Shown here in pieces: positions 12,121 to 20,302 of a stretch of DNA of 48,828 bases. Position numbers and translations under genes: made by a program. A model generated the notes under the pieces. That model saw only the letters and a program-made list of their open reading frames with translations, had not been told where the DNA came from and did not search any database. Source of the stretch: Nocardia crassostreae (lineage in GTDB: Bacteria; Actinomycetota; Actinomycetes; Mycobacteriales; Mycobacteriaceae). Position 1 is the stretch's first letter, and every line of letters starts with the position of its first letter. The stretch is from the NCBI RefSeq assembly GCF_001613405.1, contig NZ_BDCH01000032.1, positions 1-48,828 on the forward strand. Direction: 5' to 3'.

Positions 12121-13005
12121 ATGCTCGATGACGTGAGCAATGACGCCGCCTGGAACGACCCCGTCCGCATGACCTTCCGCGGATTCGGGGGAATCTCGCT
12201 CGCCGCCGACAGCTGGGGGCCCGAAGACGGACCGCTCGTGGCCTTCCTGCACGGCGGCGGACAGACCCGCCACTCATGGAAGGACTCCGGCCTCGCGCTG
12301 GCGAAGGCGGGCATGCGGGCGGTGTTACTGGATGCGCGCGGGCACGGCGACAGCGACTGGGCGCCGGACGGCAACTACCGGCGCGAGGCCATGGTCGAGG
12401 ATCTGATGGGCGTGATCGACCAGCTCGGGCGGCCCGCCTTCGTGGTGGGCGCCAGCATGGGCGGGCTCACCGGCCTGCTCGCCACCGCGCACGCGCGCCA
12501 CGACCGCATTACCGGACTCGTGCTCGTCGATGTGGTGCCGCGACCGGAACGCGCGGGCGTGGAGCGCGTGCTCAACTTCCTCAGCGGCCATCCCGAGGGC
12601 TTCGCCACCCTCGAGGAGGCCGCCGACGCCGTGGCCGCCTACCTGCCGCACCGGCGGCGGCCGCGCAATCCCGAAGGGTTGCAACGCAATCTGCGGCAGC
12701 GCGCCGACGGCCGCTGGTACTGGCACTGGGATCCGGCCATGATGTCCGGCCGCACCGAGGATATCGACCTGCACAGCACTGTCCTCGAGGACGCCGCGCG
12801 CAACCTGACGATTCCCGTGCTACTGGTGCGCGGCGCGCTCTCGGACGTGGTGAGCCAGGCGGGCGTCGACGCCTTCCGCGCCCTGGTCCCGAACGCCGAA
12901 TACGCCGAGATCGGCGCGGCCGCGCACACCGCCGCCAGCGACGCCAATGACGAGTTCACCGATGCCGTGGTCGATTTCGTGCGCGGCCACGTGAGCGGCA
13001 GCTGA
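12121..13005 (+). CDS. Alpha/beta fold hydrolase
   Basis: The 294-residue cytoplasmic protein has the alpha/beta-hydrolase fold. An oxyanion segment HGGGQTRHSW lies near residue 41, the nucleophile elbow GASMGG near 107, and a late His in AAHTAASD near 275 is the probable catalytic base. The acid residue is not certain. The family includes esterases, epoxide hydrolases and haloperoxidase-like enzymes, so the substrate cannot be named. The start is ATG 12121 (MLDD) or GTG 12133; neither has a clear Shine-Dalgarno. The upstream inverted repeat may control it. Confidence 0.87.
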   Translation: MLDDVSNDAAWNDPVRMTFRGFGGISLAADSWGPEDGPLVAFLHGGGQTRHSWKDSGLALAKAGMRAVLLDARGHGDSDWAPDGNYRREAMVEDLMGVIDQLGRPAFVVGASMGGLTGLLATAHARHDRITGLVLVDVVPRPERAGVERVLNFLSGHPEGFATLEEAADAVAAYLPHRRRPRNPEGLQRNLRQRADGRWYWHWDPAMMSGRTEDIDLHSTVLEDAARNLTIPVLLVRGALSDVVSQAGVDAFRALVPNAEYAEIGAAAHTAASDANDEFTDAVVDFVRGHVSGS

Positions 13006-13051
13006 GCGACCGCGGCGGCAAGGTACAGGTCCGAATTCCGCTCGCCAACCT

Positions 13052-13071
13052 CTTCGAACCTTTGTTCGAAG
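13052..13071. promoter_or_regulatory. LexA binding site (SOS box), perfect mycobacterial type
   Basis: TCGAAC-cttt-GTTCGA occupies 13054-13069, an exact match to the actinobacterial LexA consensus TCGAAC(N4)GTTCGA. The dyad extends by two more bases on each side (arms CTTCGAAC/GTTCGAAG). It ends 18-20 bp before the AlkB-like gene's ATG and sits at the -35 position of a promoter whose -10 would be TAGATT (13077-13082, 17-bp spacer). LexA bound here should block transcription until DNA damage. Confidence 0.92.
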
Positions 13072-13089
13072 TTTGGTAGATTCTGCGGC

Positions 13090-13716
13090 ATGGCGACACC
13101 GCTACAGGGATCACTGCTCGATGGGTTCGGCGAGGCCGAGCCGGGGACGCTGGACGGAATCCGGCGCACCGAACTCGGCGCCGGGGCGTGGATCGATGTG
13201 CTGCCCGGGTGGCTGAGCGGGGCCGATCTGTTGTTCGACACGCTCGTGGCCGAGGTGCCGTGGCGGGCGGATCGGCGGGCCATGTACGACCGGGTGGTCG
13301 ATGTGCCGCGGCTGCTGTGCTCGTACAAGGAGGGGCAGGAGTTGCCCGATCCGGTGCTGACACAGGCGCGGGAGGCCCTGAGCGAGCACTATCGCGACGA
13401 GCTCGGAGAGCCGTTCGTGACGGCCGGGCTGTGCTACTATCGGGACGGGAACGACAGCGTCGCCTGGCACGGCGACACCTTCGGGCGCGGGGCGACCACC
13501 GACACCATGGTCGCCATCGTGTCGGTGGGCGCGCCGCGGGTGCTGGCGCTGCGGCCGCGCGGTGGCGGGGGCAGCATTCGGTACCCGCTCGGGCACGGGG
13601 ATCTCATCGTGATGGGCGGGTCCTGCCAGCGCACCTGGGAGCACGCGGTCCCGAAGACACGGCGGCCGGTGGGGCCGCGAATCAGTATTCAGTTTCGGCC
13701 ACAAGGGGTCTGGTGA
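13090..13716 (+). CDS. AlkB-like 2-oxoglutarate/Fe(II)-dependent dioxygenase, SOS-regulated
   Basis: This 208-residue member of the AlkB family oxidatively removes alkyl groups from damaged nucleic acid bases in characterised homologues. The iron ligands are visible as HxD (W-H127-G-D129-T) and H185 (WEHAVPK). Two 2-oxoglutarate/substrate arginines follow (R197 and R203 in RISIQFR). Length fits the family. There is no Shine-Dalgarno; a -10-like TAGATT ends 7 nt before the ATG, suggesting a leaderless mRNA. A perfect LexA box covers the promoter. Its last 35 nt overlap the convergent monooxygenase gene. Confidence 0.92.
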   Translation: MATPLQGSLLDGFGEAEPGTLDGIRRTELGAGAWIDVLPGWLSGADLLFDTLVAEVPWRADRRAMYDRVVDVPRLLCSYKEGQELPDPVLTQAREALSEHYRDELGEPFVTAGLCYYRDGNDSVAWHGDTFGRGATTDTMVAIVSVGAPRVLALRPRGGGGSIRYPLGHGDLIVMGGSCQRTWEHAVPKTRRPVGPRISIQFRPQGVW

Positions 13717-14953
13717 CCGCACGAGCGGGCCGACGCGCGAAATCGGGCGCATGCTCCGGTCTTACGCCCCGAGTGGCCATGAACAACGGGATCGACCGTA
13801 CGACCGGAATATGACGCAGGATGCGCAGCAATGGCGGGGCCTGCGCGGCGTCCGGGCCGCGAATGGCATCGGCGAGCGCGCGTTTCACCACCGCGGAGTG
13901 CATGGCGCGCTGCATGCGCTGGGTGACGGCGGCCGGGAACTCGCGGCGGCGTTGCACGCGGGCCAGGTCCGCGACCGTCAGCGGACGGGAACGCAATACG
14001 GGCACCAGGATTCTCGCGGCGGCAACGGCGTCCTGGATGGCGAGATTGATGCCGACACCGCCCAGCGGTGGCATGGCGTGGGCGGCATCGCCCAGGCACA
14101 GCAGGCCGTCGGTGTACCACCGGTCGAGCCGATTCAGGTGCACCTCCAGGAGTTTCACCTCACCCCAGCTGTGCAGCGCCTCGGCGCGATCGGCCAGCCA
14201 GGGCGCGGCTTTGGCCATGCGGCGGGTGATATCGGCGACCGGTTCGCGCCGCAGCAAATCGTCACTGCCCTTGGGAATGATGACCGCACACTGCCAGTAG
14301 TCACCCCGGTCGGCCATGACGACCATCTGCTCCGCCGTCACCTGCACATCGCCGCTCGGATCGGCGGCGTCATTGCGGGGCAGCCGGAACCACCACACGT
14401 CGAACGGTATTTCCCAACTGCGCGACGGCAATTCGGCGGAGGCGGCCAACCCCGAGGAGCGCCCGTCGCAGGCAATGGTGAGCTCCGCGCGAATCTCGCC
14501 CGCCACACCGTTTCTGCCGCGATAGCCCACCCCCACCACCTGACCGCGTTCCCGGATCACCCCGGTCGCTTCGGTATTCATGCGCAGATGAAAGGTGGGC
14601 TCGGCATCGCCTGCGCGGGCGAGCAGATCGAGCAGATCCCACTGCGGCACCATGGCGATGTACTTGTGCCGCAATGGCAGATGCTTCATGGACGCGAAGG
14701 TCCGCATCCGCCCGTCCACGGGCACCTGCACCTCACTGACGTGCCGCTGCGGCAGCTTCTCGAATTCCTCACCGAGACCGAGCTCGTCGAGCAGGTCCAT
14801 GGTGGTGGGATGCACTGTGTCACCGCGAAAGTCGCGCAGGAAGTCCGCGTGCTTCTCGAGAACGGTCGCCTGCACTCCGCCACGAGCCAGCAACAATCCG
14901 AGAAATATTCCCGACGGTCCCCCACCCACAACCACGCATGTGGTTCGCTCCAT
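13682..14953 (-). CDS. FAD-dependent monooxygenase (PHBH fold), copy 1
   Basis: This 423-residue group A flavoprotein monooxygenase uses FAD and NAD(P)H to hydroxylate an aromatic or polyketide-like substrate; which one is unknown. Motifs in order: Rossmann GGGPSG near residue 9, the DG motif ACDGRSS near 163, and the GD motif LGDAAHAMPPLGGVGINLAIQ near 290. ATG 14953 has GGGAGGAA upstream. It is a clear paralogue of the gene at 16047-17279, sharing blocks such as FLRDFRGDTVHP, MVPQWDLLDLLARAGDAE/LVPQWDLLDLLARAGDAE and RLDRWYTDGLLC. It is divergent from the aldo/keto reductase and overlaps the AlkB-like gene tail to tail. Confidence 0.92.
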   Translation of the reverse strand: MERTTCVVVGGGPSGIFLGLLLARGGVQATVLEKHADFLRDFRGDTVHPTTMDLLDELGLGEEFEKLPQRHVSEVQVPVDGRMRTFASMKHLPLRHKYIAMVPQWDLLDLLARAGDAEPTFHLRMNTEATGVIRERGQVVGVGYRGRNGVAGEIRAELTIACDGRSSGLAASAELPSRSWEIPFDVWWFRLPRNDAADPSGDVQVTAEQMVVMADRGDYWQCAVIIPKGSDDLLRREPVADITRRMAKAAPWLADRAEALHSWGEVKLLEVHLNRLDRWYTDGLLCLGDAAHAMPPLGGVGINLAIQDAVAAARILVPVLRSRPLTVADLARVQRRREFPAAVTQRMQRAMHSAVVKRALADAIRGPDAAQAPPLLRILRHIPVVRSIPLFMATRGVRPEHAPDFARRPARAVTRPLVAETEY

Positions 14954-15126
14954 TTGGATTCCTCCCCATCGAGCACCACCCGACCCCCGTCGCGCCTAAT
15001 GGTAGGGGTTTCACCCGCGACGGCTCCACCCCCATTTCCGGGGACACCCGCCCGCCCGGGAATGAAACAGGAACGACCAAAGTTTATTCGCTCCACAATG
15101 ACAAGGTCACAACAGGAGTGGTTGGT

Positions 15127-16014
15127 ATGTCAGCAACATTCGAGCTACGCGGCGATCTGCGGGTGAACCGGATCGGATACGGCACCATGCGCCTGGCGGC
15201 CGCACCCGAACCCGGTTTCGACCCGGGAGCCGGACATATCTGGCGCGCTCCGGAGAATCGGGAGGCCGCCGCCGGATTGCTGCGGCGCGCGGTCGAGCTG
15301 GGGGTGAACCTCATCGACACCGCGGACTCCTATGCACTCGGCGAGAACGAGGAACTGGTCGCTCAGGCGCTGCATCCGTATCGCGAGGATGTGGTCATCG
15401 CGACCAAGGTCGGCGTGCTGCGGCCGTCACCCACCGAGTGGGTCCCCCTGGGTCACCCGGCCTACCTGCGACAGCAGACCGAACTATCCCTGCGGCGGCT
15501 CAAACTCGACCGCATCGATCTGCTGCAGCTGCATCGCATCGACCCAGCGGTACCGCTCGCGGATCAGATCGGAGCCCCGAAACAGCTCGTCGACGAGGGC
15601 AAGGCCCGGCACATCGGGCTGTCGGAGGCGACCGTCGACCAACTGCGGGAGGCCCGCGAGATCGCGCCCATCGCCAGCATGCAGAACCTCTACAACCTCG
15701 GCGATCGGCACCACGAGGATGTCGTGGATTACGCTGCCGCACACGGGATCGCGTTCATCCCGTTCTTCCCGGTCGCCATGGGCGCACACGCCGCCGCCGA
15801 GGGTCCCCTCGCCAAAGTCGCCGCGGAACTGGGCGCGACCCCCGCCCAGACGTCCCTGGCCTGGCTGCTGCACCGCTCCCCCACCCTGCTCCCGATTCCC
15901 GGCACCACCTCGGCGGCGCACCTCGCGGAGAACGTGGCCGCCGGTGCGGTGCAACTGTCCGACGAACAGTTCGCGCGCCTGTCCGCCATCGCGCCGGTCG
16001 GGGTACCCGCGTAA
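15127..16014 (+). CDS. Aldo/keto reductase
   Basis: This 295-residue NADPH-dependent oxidoreductase of the AKR superfamily has a TIM-barrel fold. The catalytic tetrad is visible: Asp and Tyr in DTADSYALGENEE (about 61-66), Lys in VIATKVGV (near 93) and His in LQLHRID (near 137). A C-terminal PIPGTTSAAHLAEN matches the cofactor-binding signature. The start at 15127 has AGGAG at 15114-15118. It sits between two related flavin monooxygenases, divergent from one and convergent with the other, which suggests a shared catabolic or detoxifying theme without proof. Confidence 0.93.
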   Translation: MSATFELRGDLRVNRIGYGTMRLAAAPEPGFDPGAGHIWRAPENREAAAGLLRRAVELGVNLIDTADSYALGENEELVAQALHPYREDVVIATKVGVLRPSPTEWVPLGHPAYLRQQTELSLRRLKLDRIDLLQLHRIDPAVPLADQIGAPKQLVDEGKARHIGLSEATVDQLREAREIAPIASMQNLYNLGDRHHEDVVDYAAAHGIAFIPFFPVAMGAHAAAEGPLAKVAAELGATPAQTSLAWLLHRSPTLLPIPGTTSAAHLAENVAAGAVQLSDEQFARLSAIAPVGVPA

Positions 16015-16046
16015 TCGCCGCCCGCCACAGGACTTTTCGCCCGCTC

Positions 16047-17279
16047 TCAGGGTCGGCGGGCGAAGTCCGGGGCGTGTTCGGGCAGGATGCCGCGACCGAC
16101 CAGGAACGGCACCAGACTGCGCAGCACCGGAATCCGACGGAACAGGCGCAACGCCAACGGCGACTGCTGCGCATTCGACAGATTCAGCTGCCCCGACACG
16201 GCCGGAGCGATAACGCGAGCGTGCGCCACGCGCTGGAAGGTCTGGGTGACAACCGTCGGCATGATCCGGCGACGTTGTACACGGGCCAGATCGCCGGTCG
16301 TGAGAGTCCGGGACAGCAGCTTCGGAGCGAGAATGCGCCCAGCCGCCACAGCGTCCTGAATGGCCAGGTTGATCCCGACCCCGCCGACCGGCGACATGGC
16401 ATGCGCCGCATCGCCGATGCACAGCAGCCCGTCGGTATACCACCGGTCGAGCCGATCCAGTTTGACATCGAGCAGCTTCACATCGTCCCAGGACGACACC
16501 GCCTCGACCCGATCCGCCAGCCACGGCACAGCCTCGGCCAAGCTGCGCATGATCACATCAACCGGCTCGACCGCCCGCAGTTCCGGATCGCCCCCCTTAC
16601 CGAGCAGGGCAGCGATCTGCCAATAGTCGCCCCGGTCGATCATGATGGCAACGCGGTTCGCCGTCAGTACCGCAACGGTCCCGGCGGGATCCGTGGCATT
16701 GCGCGGTATTCCGAACCACCACACATCGAAAGGCGTAGGCCAACTGCGTATCCCGAGCGCGGCCGCCGCCCGCAAGGTGGAACTCCGCCCATCGCACGCC
16801 ACCGTGAGGTCAGCCCGAATCTCCCCCGTCGCACCATCTTTCGTCCGATAGCGCACCCCCGTCACCCGCCCCCGATCACGCACCAGATCGATGGCCTCGG
16901 TATTCATCCGCAGCCGGAATCCCGATTCGGCATCCCCCGCCCGAGCCAGCAGATCCAGCAGATCCCACTGTGGCACCAGCGCAATGTACTTGTACCGCCC
17001 CGGAATATGCTCGAACCCGGCGAACGCCTGCATCCGACCGCCGATCGGCACCTGTATCGAATTCACACGTCGATGCGGCAGTTTCGCGAAATCCTCCCGC
17101 AGCCCGAGCTCATCCAGCAGCACCAGTGTGCTGGGATGCACGGTGTCCCCCCGGAAATCTCGCAGAAAATCCCCATGCTTCTCCAGCACCGTCACCTCCA
17201 CCCCCTCCCGAGCCAGCAAGAGCCCCAAGATCATTCCAGCCGGACCGCCACCCACAACAAGGCAGGTCGTGCTTTCCAT
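16047..17279 (-). CDS. FAD-dependent monooxygenase (PHBH fold), copy 2
   Basis: This 410-residue paralogue of the monooxygenase at 13682-14953 has the same motifs: GGGPAG near residue 9, ACDGRSS near 163, and IGDAAHAMSPVGGVG near 290. Both proteins end in a conserved LPEHAPDFARRP/RPEHAPDFARRP segment. The start at 17279 has GGGAGGGAAG upstream; an extra in-frame ATG at 17306 is less likely. The two copies flank the aldo/keto reductase, suggesting duplication followed by divergence. The substrate is unknown. Confidence 0.92.
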   Translation of the reverse strand: MESTTCLVVGGGPAGMILGLLLAREGVEVTVLEKHGDFLRDFRGDTVHPSTLVLLDELGLREDFAKLPHRRVNSIQVPIGGRMQAFAGFEHIPGRYKYIALVPQWDLLDLLARAGDAESGFRLRMNTEAIDLVRDRGRVTGVRYRTKDGATGEIRADLTVACDGRSSTLRAAAALGIRSWPTPFDVWWFGIPRNATDPAGTVAVLTANRVAIMIDRGDYWQIAALLGKGGDPELRAVEPVDVIMRSLAEAVPWLADRVEAVSSWDDVKLLDVKLDRLDRWYTDGLLCIGDAAHAMSPVGGVGINLAIQDAVAAGRILAPKLLSRTLTTGDLARVQRRRIMPTVVTQTFQRVAHARVIAPAVSGQLNLSNAQQSPLALRLFRRIPVLRSLVPFLVGRGILPEHAPDFARRP

Positions 17280-17357
17280 CGGGCTTCCCTCCCGAGCGCC
17301 AACCACCGGTCCCCACCAGCGTAAGCCGAATCCCGCCCCCGCCCCGCGTGTCCCGAC

Positions 17358-17918
17358 CTACCGGTCGCGATACAACACGAAGAAATACGGCTCCCGCAGC
17401 CCCCGCATATCCATCACCCCCAGCAACGTCCCCCCGTCAACCTTGCGAAATACATCGATGATCGGCAAATGGTCATAAATCATCGCCGCACTGCTCTTCC
17501 CCCGAAACTCGAGATCCCGCAACCGAGCCCGAGGCGTCCGAGTCTCCAACACCGACCGCAACACCCCCAGCCCCCGCCGCACCGGCCGCAACACCGTCAC
17601 CGGTACCTTCCCCGCCAAGAACAGCGGCACCCGCCGCGGATCAACCGCGAACACCGCCCCATCCGGCGCCGAGAACAACAACGGCTGCACCGCATCCGCA
17701 GCATCGAACTGCTTGCCGAACCACCCCGATTCGACCAGCACCCCCTTCCACGGATGCCCCGTATCAACCTCATCCCCCCGCCACCGCCCCGTAGTGATCT
17801 CCCCAACCCGCACGGTCGGCAAGCTGTCGAACAACTCCCACGCCTGCTCCGCAGTACACCCCCCAGCCATCAGCGCCCGCAGCCGCTCAGCACCCTCCGC
17901 CACCGCATCGGCAACCAT
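17358..17918 (-). CDS. GXWXG and DUF4334 domain-containing protein
   Basis: The 186-residue protein has an N-terminal GXWXG-type region with the motif TGRWRG near residue 46, surrounded by LPTVRVGEI and a GHPWKGVLVESGWFGKQFD segment. A C-terminal DUF4334 region contains FRGKSSAAMIYDHLPIIDVF and ends in LREPYFFVLYRD. No catalytic function is established for this family to my knowledge. ATG 17918 is preceded by GGGGAGG; the longer frame to 18110 is not supported. It lies 43 bp downstream of the broken phosphotransferase gene on the same strand, so the two may have been one transcript. Confidence 0.85.
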   Translation of the reverse strand: MVADAVAEGAERLRALMAGGCTAEQAWELFDSLPTVRVGEITTGRWRGDEVDTGHPWKGVLVESGWFGKQFDAADAVQPLLFSAPDGAVFAVDPRRVPLFLAGKVPVTVLRPVRRGLGVLRSVLETRTPRARLRDLEFRGKSSAAMIYDHLPIIDVFRKVDGGTLLGVMDMRGLREPYFFVLYRDR

Positions 17919-17961
17919 CCCGACCTCCCCTTTGAGAGTCGACAACACACTTTCTCTCACC

Positions 17962-18837
17962 CTAGCCCAGCACCTCACCGAGCACATGACGGGCATTGGC
18001 GGAAATGATCGGATTGGTCTCGCGGTAGTACGGCAACTGAACAAGCGCCATGGACAACGCCCACCCCCGCCCCCGAGCCCAGGTCGCCGAGTCGACACCC
18101 ACAGCATCACGAAAGATCTCCCGAGCCGATGCGGGCAGCAGGTTCCACGCAGGAATCAAATCGCAAGCCGGATCGCCCACACCCACCGTGGCGAAATCGA
18201 GCACACCGCCGAGCCGCCCGTCGGTGACAAGCAAGTTGCTCGGCATGAGATCCGAATGAACCCAGCAGGGATCCCCCGACTACGCCGGAACTCCGAGCGC
18301 GAATTCCCAAGCTGCCGTGGCCGCGTCGAGATCAACTCTCTCGCCCGTACCCCGCAACGCCTCGATCGCGGTCCGCGTCTCGACATCAACAGCAGCCAGA
18401 GGACCGCCCCGATACGCCATCGGTCCGGGATAGATATCCATACCCCACATGGCCGAAACGAATACGGCCAAATCACAAGCCAACTGGTCGGGTTTCACAA
18501 CCCGCCCCTCCCCCGGATTCTCCCCCTCGATCCACCCATACACCGCCCAACGCCACGGATACCCCTCCCCCGGATCCCCAACCGCCACAACATCCGGAAT
18601 CGCAACCCCCAGCACACCGGCAAACCTCGGCAGCCATCGAATCTCATGCTCCAGATCCGCAACCCCCGCCCCGGTAAGCGGAAGCCGCACAGCCAACTCA
18701 CCCCCGAGCCGAAAAACCGCATTCACAGTCCCACCCGACCCAACCCGCTCAACCGGCAGATCAGCCCACCCCGGAAACTGCCCACTCACCAACCGCCGAA
18801 CCAGCCCACCGTCAACATCCGCCTGCCCAACATGCAT
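17962..18837 (-). pseudogene. Aminoglycoside-phosphotransferase-like kinase, interrupted by an in-frame amber codon
   Basis: Conceptual translation gives a roughly 290-residue APH-family kinase, split by a TAG at 18280-18282. The reading frame is the same on both sides. Upstream are the glycine loop and nucleotide-binding region (VGSGGTVNAVFRL). Downstream are the catalytic-loop equivalent CWVHSDLMPSNLL and the metal Asp in GVLDFATVGVGDPACDL. Relatives usually have Trp near this point, so TGG to TAG is the simplest explanation. The product as read would stop before the catalytic loop and be inactive. It could be true decay or a sequencing error. The start at 18837 has GGGGTGG upstream. Confidence 0.85.
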
Positions 18838-19277
18838 CCGGCCCACCCCCAACAAGATCACCCGCCCCCACCCCCGTCAACCACCCCGGTTCACACCCGT
18901 TACCGCAGGTTCACACCCTCTATACAGGGTGTGAACCAACAGCAATGGGTGTGAACCCACAGTTATGTCAAGCGATACGGGTGCGACTCGAGCTTTTGCT
19001 CTTTGGGGTTGGCCCCTGAACGCAACCACAGCCATCCAGCCAGGCCGGAACGTGAGGGGCGGCTCCCAACCGGGGAGCCAAGGTCGGGTACGGCAGACGA
19101 GGCGACCCTCTTCCAGGGTTGTTCTGCGAACGCACGAGAGCGAAGCCGATCCGCCACCGACGAGGACCGGAGCACCGACCGCCAGCGGATAGACCACCGA
19201 CTGAGGTTTTTGTCATTCGGACAAGAAAGTCACCCCAAAGGCTGGATTACATTGTTTTAGTCGTCTAGACTAAAACA
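18838..19277. other. Non-coding region between broken kinase gene and J-domain operon
   Basis: This 440-bp stretch has no convincing gene; short frames here have no recognisable similarity. It contains the four phased boxes (18888-18957), a GGCTCCC/GGGAGCC hairpin with a 5-nt loop (19061-19079), and the large operator-like repeat at 19250-19280. The composition looks less GC-rich than the flanking genes, which fits regulatory DNA or an imported segment. Confidence 0.6.
18888..18957. promoter_or_regulatory. Four 10-bp operator-like boxes in a 20-bp-phased inverted array
   Basis: GGTTCACACC occurs at 18888-18897 and 18908-18917. Its exact complement GGTGTGAACC occurs at 18928-18937 and 18948-18957. 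Start-to-start spacing is exactly 20 bp each time, about two helical turns. Each box carries one further conserved C/G (GGTTCACACCC). The inner pair forms an 11-bp-arm dyad around tctataca, whose TA-rich centre could be a -10. The array lies about 50 bp upstream of the broken kinase gene's start and 320 bp upstream of the J-domain gene. This looks like cooperative repressor binding on one DNA face. Confidence 0.8.
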
Positions 19278-19280
19278 ATG
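19250..19280. promoter_or_regulatory. Perfect 13-bp-arm inverted repeat over promoter and start codon of the J-domain operon
   Basis: Arms CATTGTTTTAGTC (19250-19262) and GACTAAAACAATG (19268-19280) are exact reverse complements around GTCTA. The right arm includes the ATG of the J-domain gene. A -10-like TAGACT (19266-19271) lies inside, 6 nt before the ATG, and no Shine-Dalgarno is seen, so the mRNA is probably leaderless and a bound repressor would cover its promoter. The TAGTC/GACTA arms recall NrtR/NdnR-type operators as I remember them. The last gene of this operon encodes an NrtR-family protein, so autoregulation is the natural inference. Confidence 0.82.
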
Positions 19281-20297
19281 AGGACGGTGAGAGACGCCGC
19301 TGAGGCAATCCGGGCGGCACAGCACCCCGAGGACCTCTTCGGCGCTGCCACAAGCGATTCCGACCTGAAGCGCGAAGCGCAGCGTCGCTACCACCGGCTC
19401 GCGGGCCTGGTACACCCAGACCGAGTCGGCCCCGGGGAGACCACCGCGGCGAATACGGCGTTCGCGCGGCTGGCCGAGTTGTATCAGCAGTGGATCGACT
19501 CGAGCACCACAGCATTCGAAGTGGGTGGCTCGCACGGCGCCTATCCGGTCGAAGCACTGCATGCGCGGGGGTCGGTGGCCGATCTGTACCGGATCGGCAC
19601 GGACCTGGTGGTGAAGATTCCGCGCCGGGCGGCGGCCTATCGGCTGCTCGCGAGCGAGCGGAATGCGTTGCGGGACATCGCCGATGTGGCCCGGGATCAC
19701 CACTGGTTGCGGCCGTATTTTCCGGAACTCGTGGACGCGGCCGACCATGTCGACTCCGCCACGGGCGAGCATCGCACCGTCAATATGCTCGGTGCGCTCA
19801 CCGGCGAGTTCGTGACGCTCGAGCAGGTGCGGCTGGCGTATCCCGGCGGGTTGGATCCGCGCGATTACGCATGGATGCATCGGCGGCTGCTGCGATGCCT
19901 GGCCGGGGCCGCGCTGGCCGGATGGGTGCATACGGCGATCGCGCCCGCGAACGTGCTCATTCACCCTCGGCTGCACGGCGTGGTGCTGGCCGGTTGGTCG
20001 TTCGCCACACGGCCAGGGCCGCCCGCTGCGGCGACCGTACGAACCATCGGTTATCCGCCGGAGATTCGCGAGGCGGTCTCCTCCGCGACCGATGTGTATC
20101 TCGCGCATCGGCTGATGCTCACCATGCTCGGCGATCGCACGCCCGCATCCATGCGGGCCTATGCCACCGGATGCCTGCAGCCGAATCCGAGGCTGCGCCC
20201 CGATGCGGCCGATCTGCTCGGCGAATTCGACGACTTGCTCGAAGGACTGTACGGACAGCGACGCTTCCGGCCCTTCGAGCTCCCGAAAGGAAATTGA
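19278..20297 (+). CDS. J-domain protein fused to a protein-kinase-like (pseudokinase) domain
   Basis: Of 339 residues, about 15-75 form a DnaJ-type J domain with the HPD motif at 46-48 (LAGLVHPDRVG), which in J proteins stimulates Hsp70 ATPase. About 95-330 resemble a protein kinase. VVK113 and an E127 fit the beta3 Lys/alphaC Glu pair. The catalytic loop reads H-T-A-I-A-P-A-N (218-225), where the HxD Asp is replaced by Ala, and the DFG position reads A-G-W. It is therefore probably catalytically dead, acting as a binding module. It is first in a four-gene operon, 5 nt before the next gene. The precise family name is unknown to me. Confidence 0.8.
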   Translation: MRTVRDAAEAIRAAQHPEDLFGAATSDSDLKREAQRRYHRLAGLVHPDRVGPGETTAANTAFARLAELYQQWIDSSTTAFEVGGSHGAYPVEALHARGSVADLYRIGTDLVVKIPRRAAAYRLLASERNALRDIADVARDHHWLRPYFPELVDAADHVDSATGEHRTVNMLGALTGEFVTLEQVRLAYPGGLDPRDYAWMHRRLLRCLAGAALAGWVHTAIAPANVLIHPRLHGVVLAGWSFATRPGPPAAATVRTIGYPPEIREAVSSATDVYLAHRLMLTMLGDRTPASMRAYATGCLQPNPRLRPDAADLLGEFDDLLEGLYGQRRFRPFELPKGN

Positions 20298-20302
20298 TAG
20301 CA

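Noticed and set aside
17962..18837. Two separate small genes for the APH-like halves
   Set aside because: Both halves are in the same frame and together make one normal APH domain; a single nonsense codon is simpler.
18888..18957. CRISPR array or intrinsic terminator reading of the four boxes
   Set aside because: Repeats are only 10-11 bp with 9-10 bp gaps and change orientation halfway, unlike CRISPR. There is no T-tract and no gene end nearby on the plus strand for a terminator.
18958..19249. Short frames on both strands between the box array and the J-domain gene
   Set aside because: No Shine-Dalgarno, no recognisable similarity, composition unlike the coding genes; treated as non-coding.
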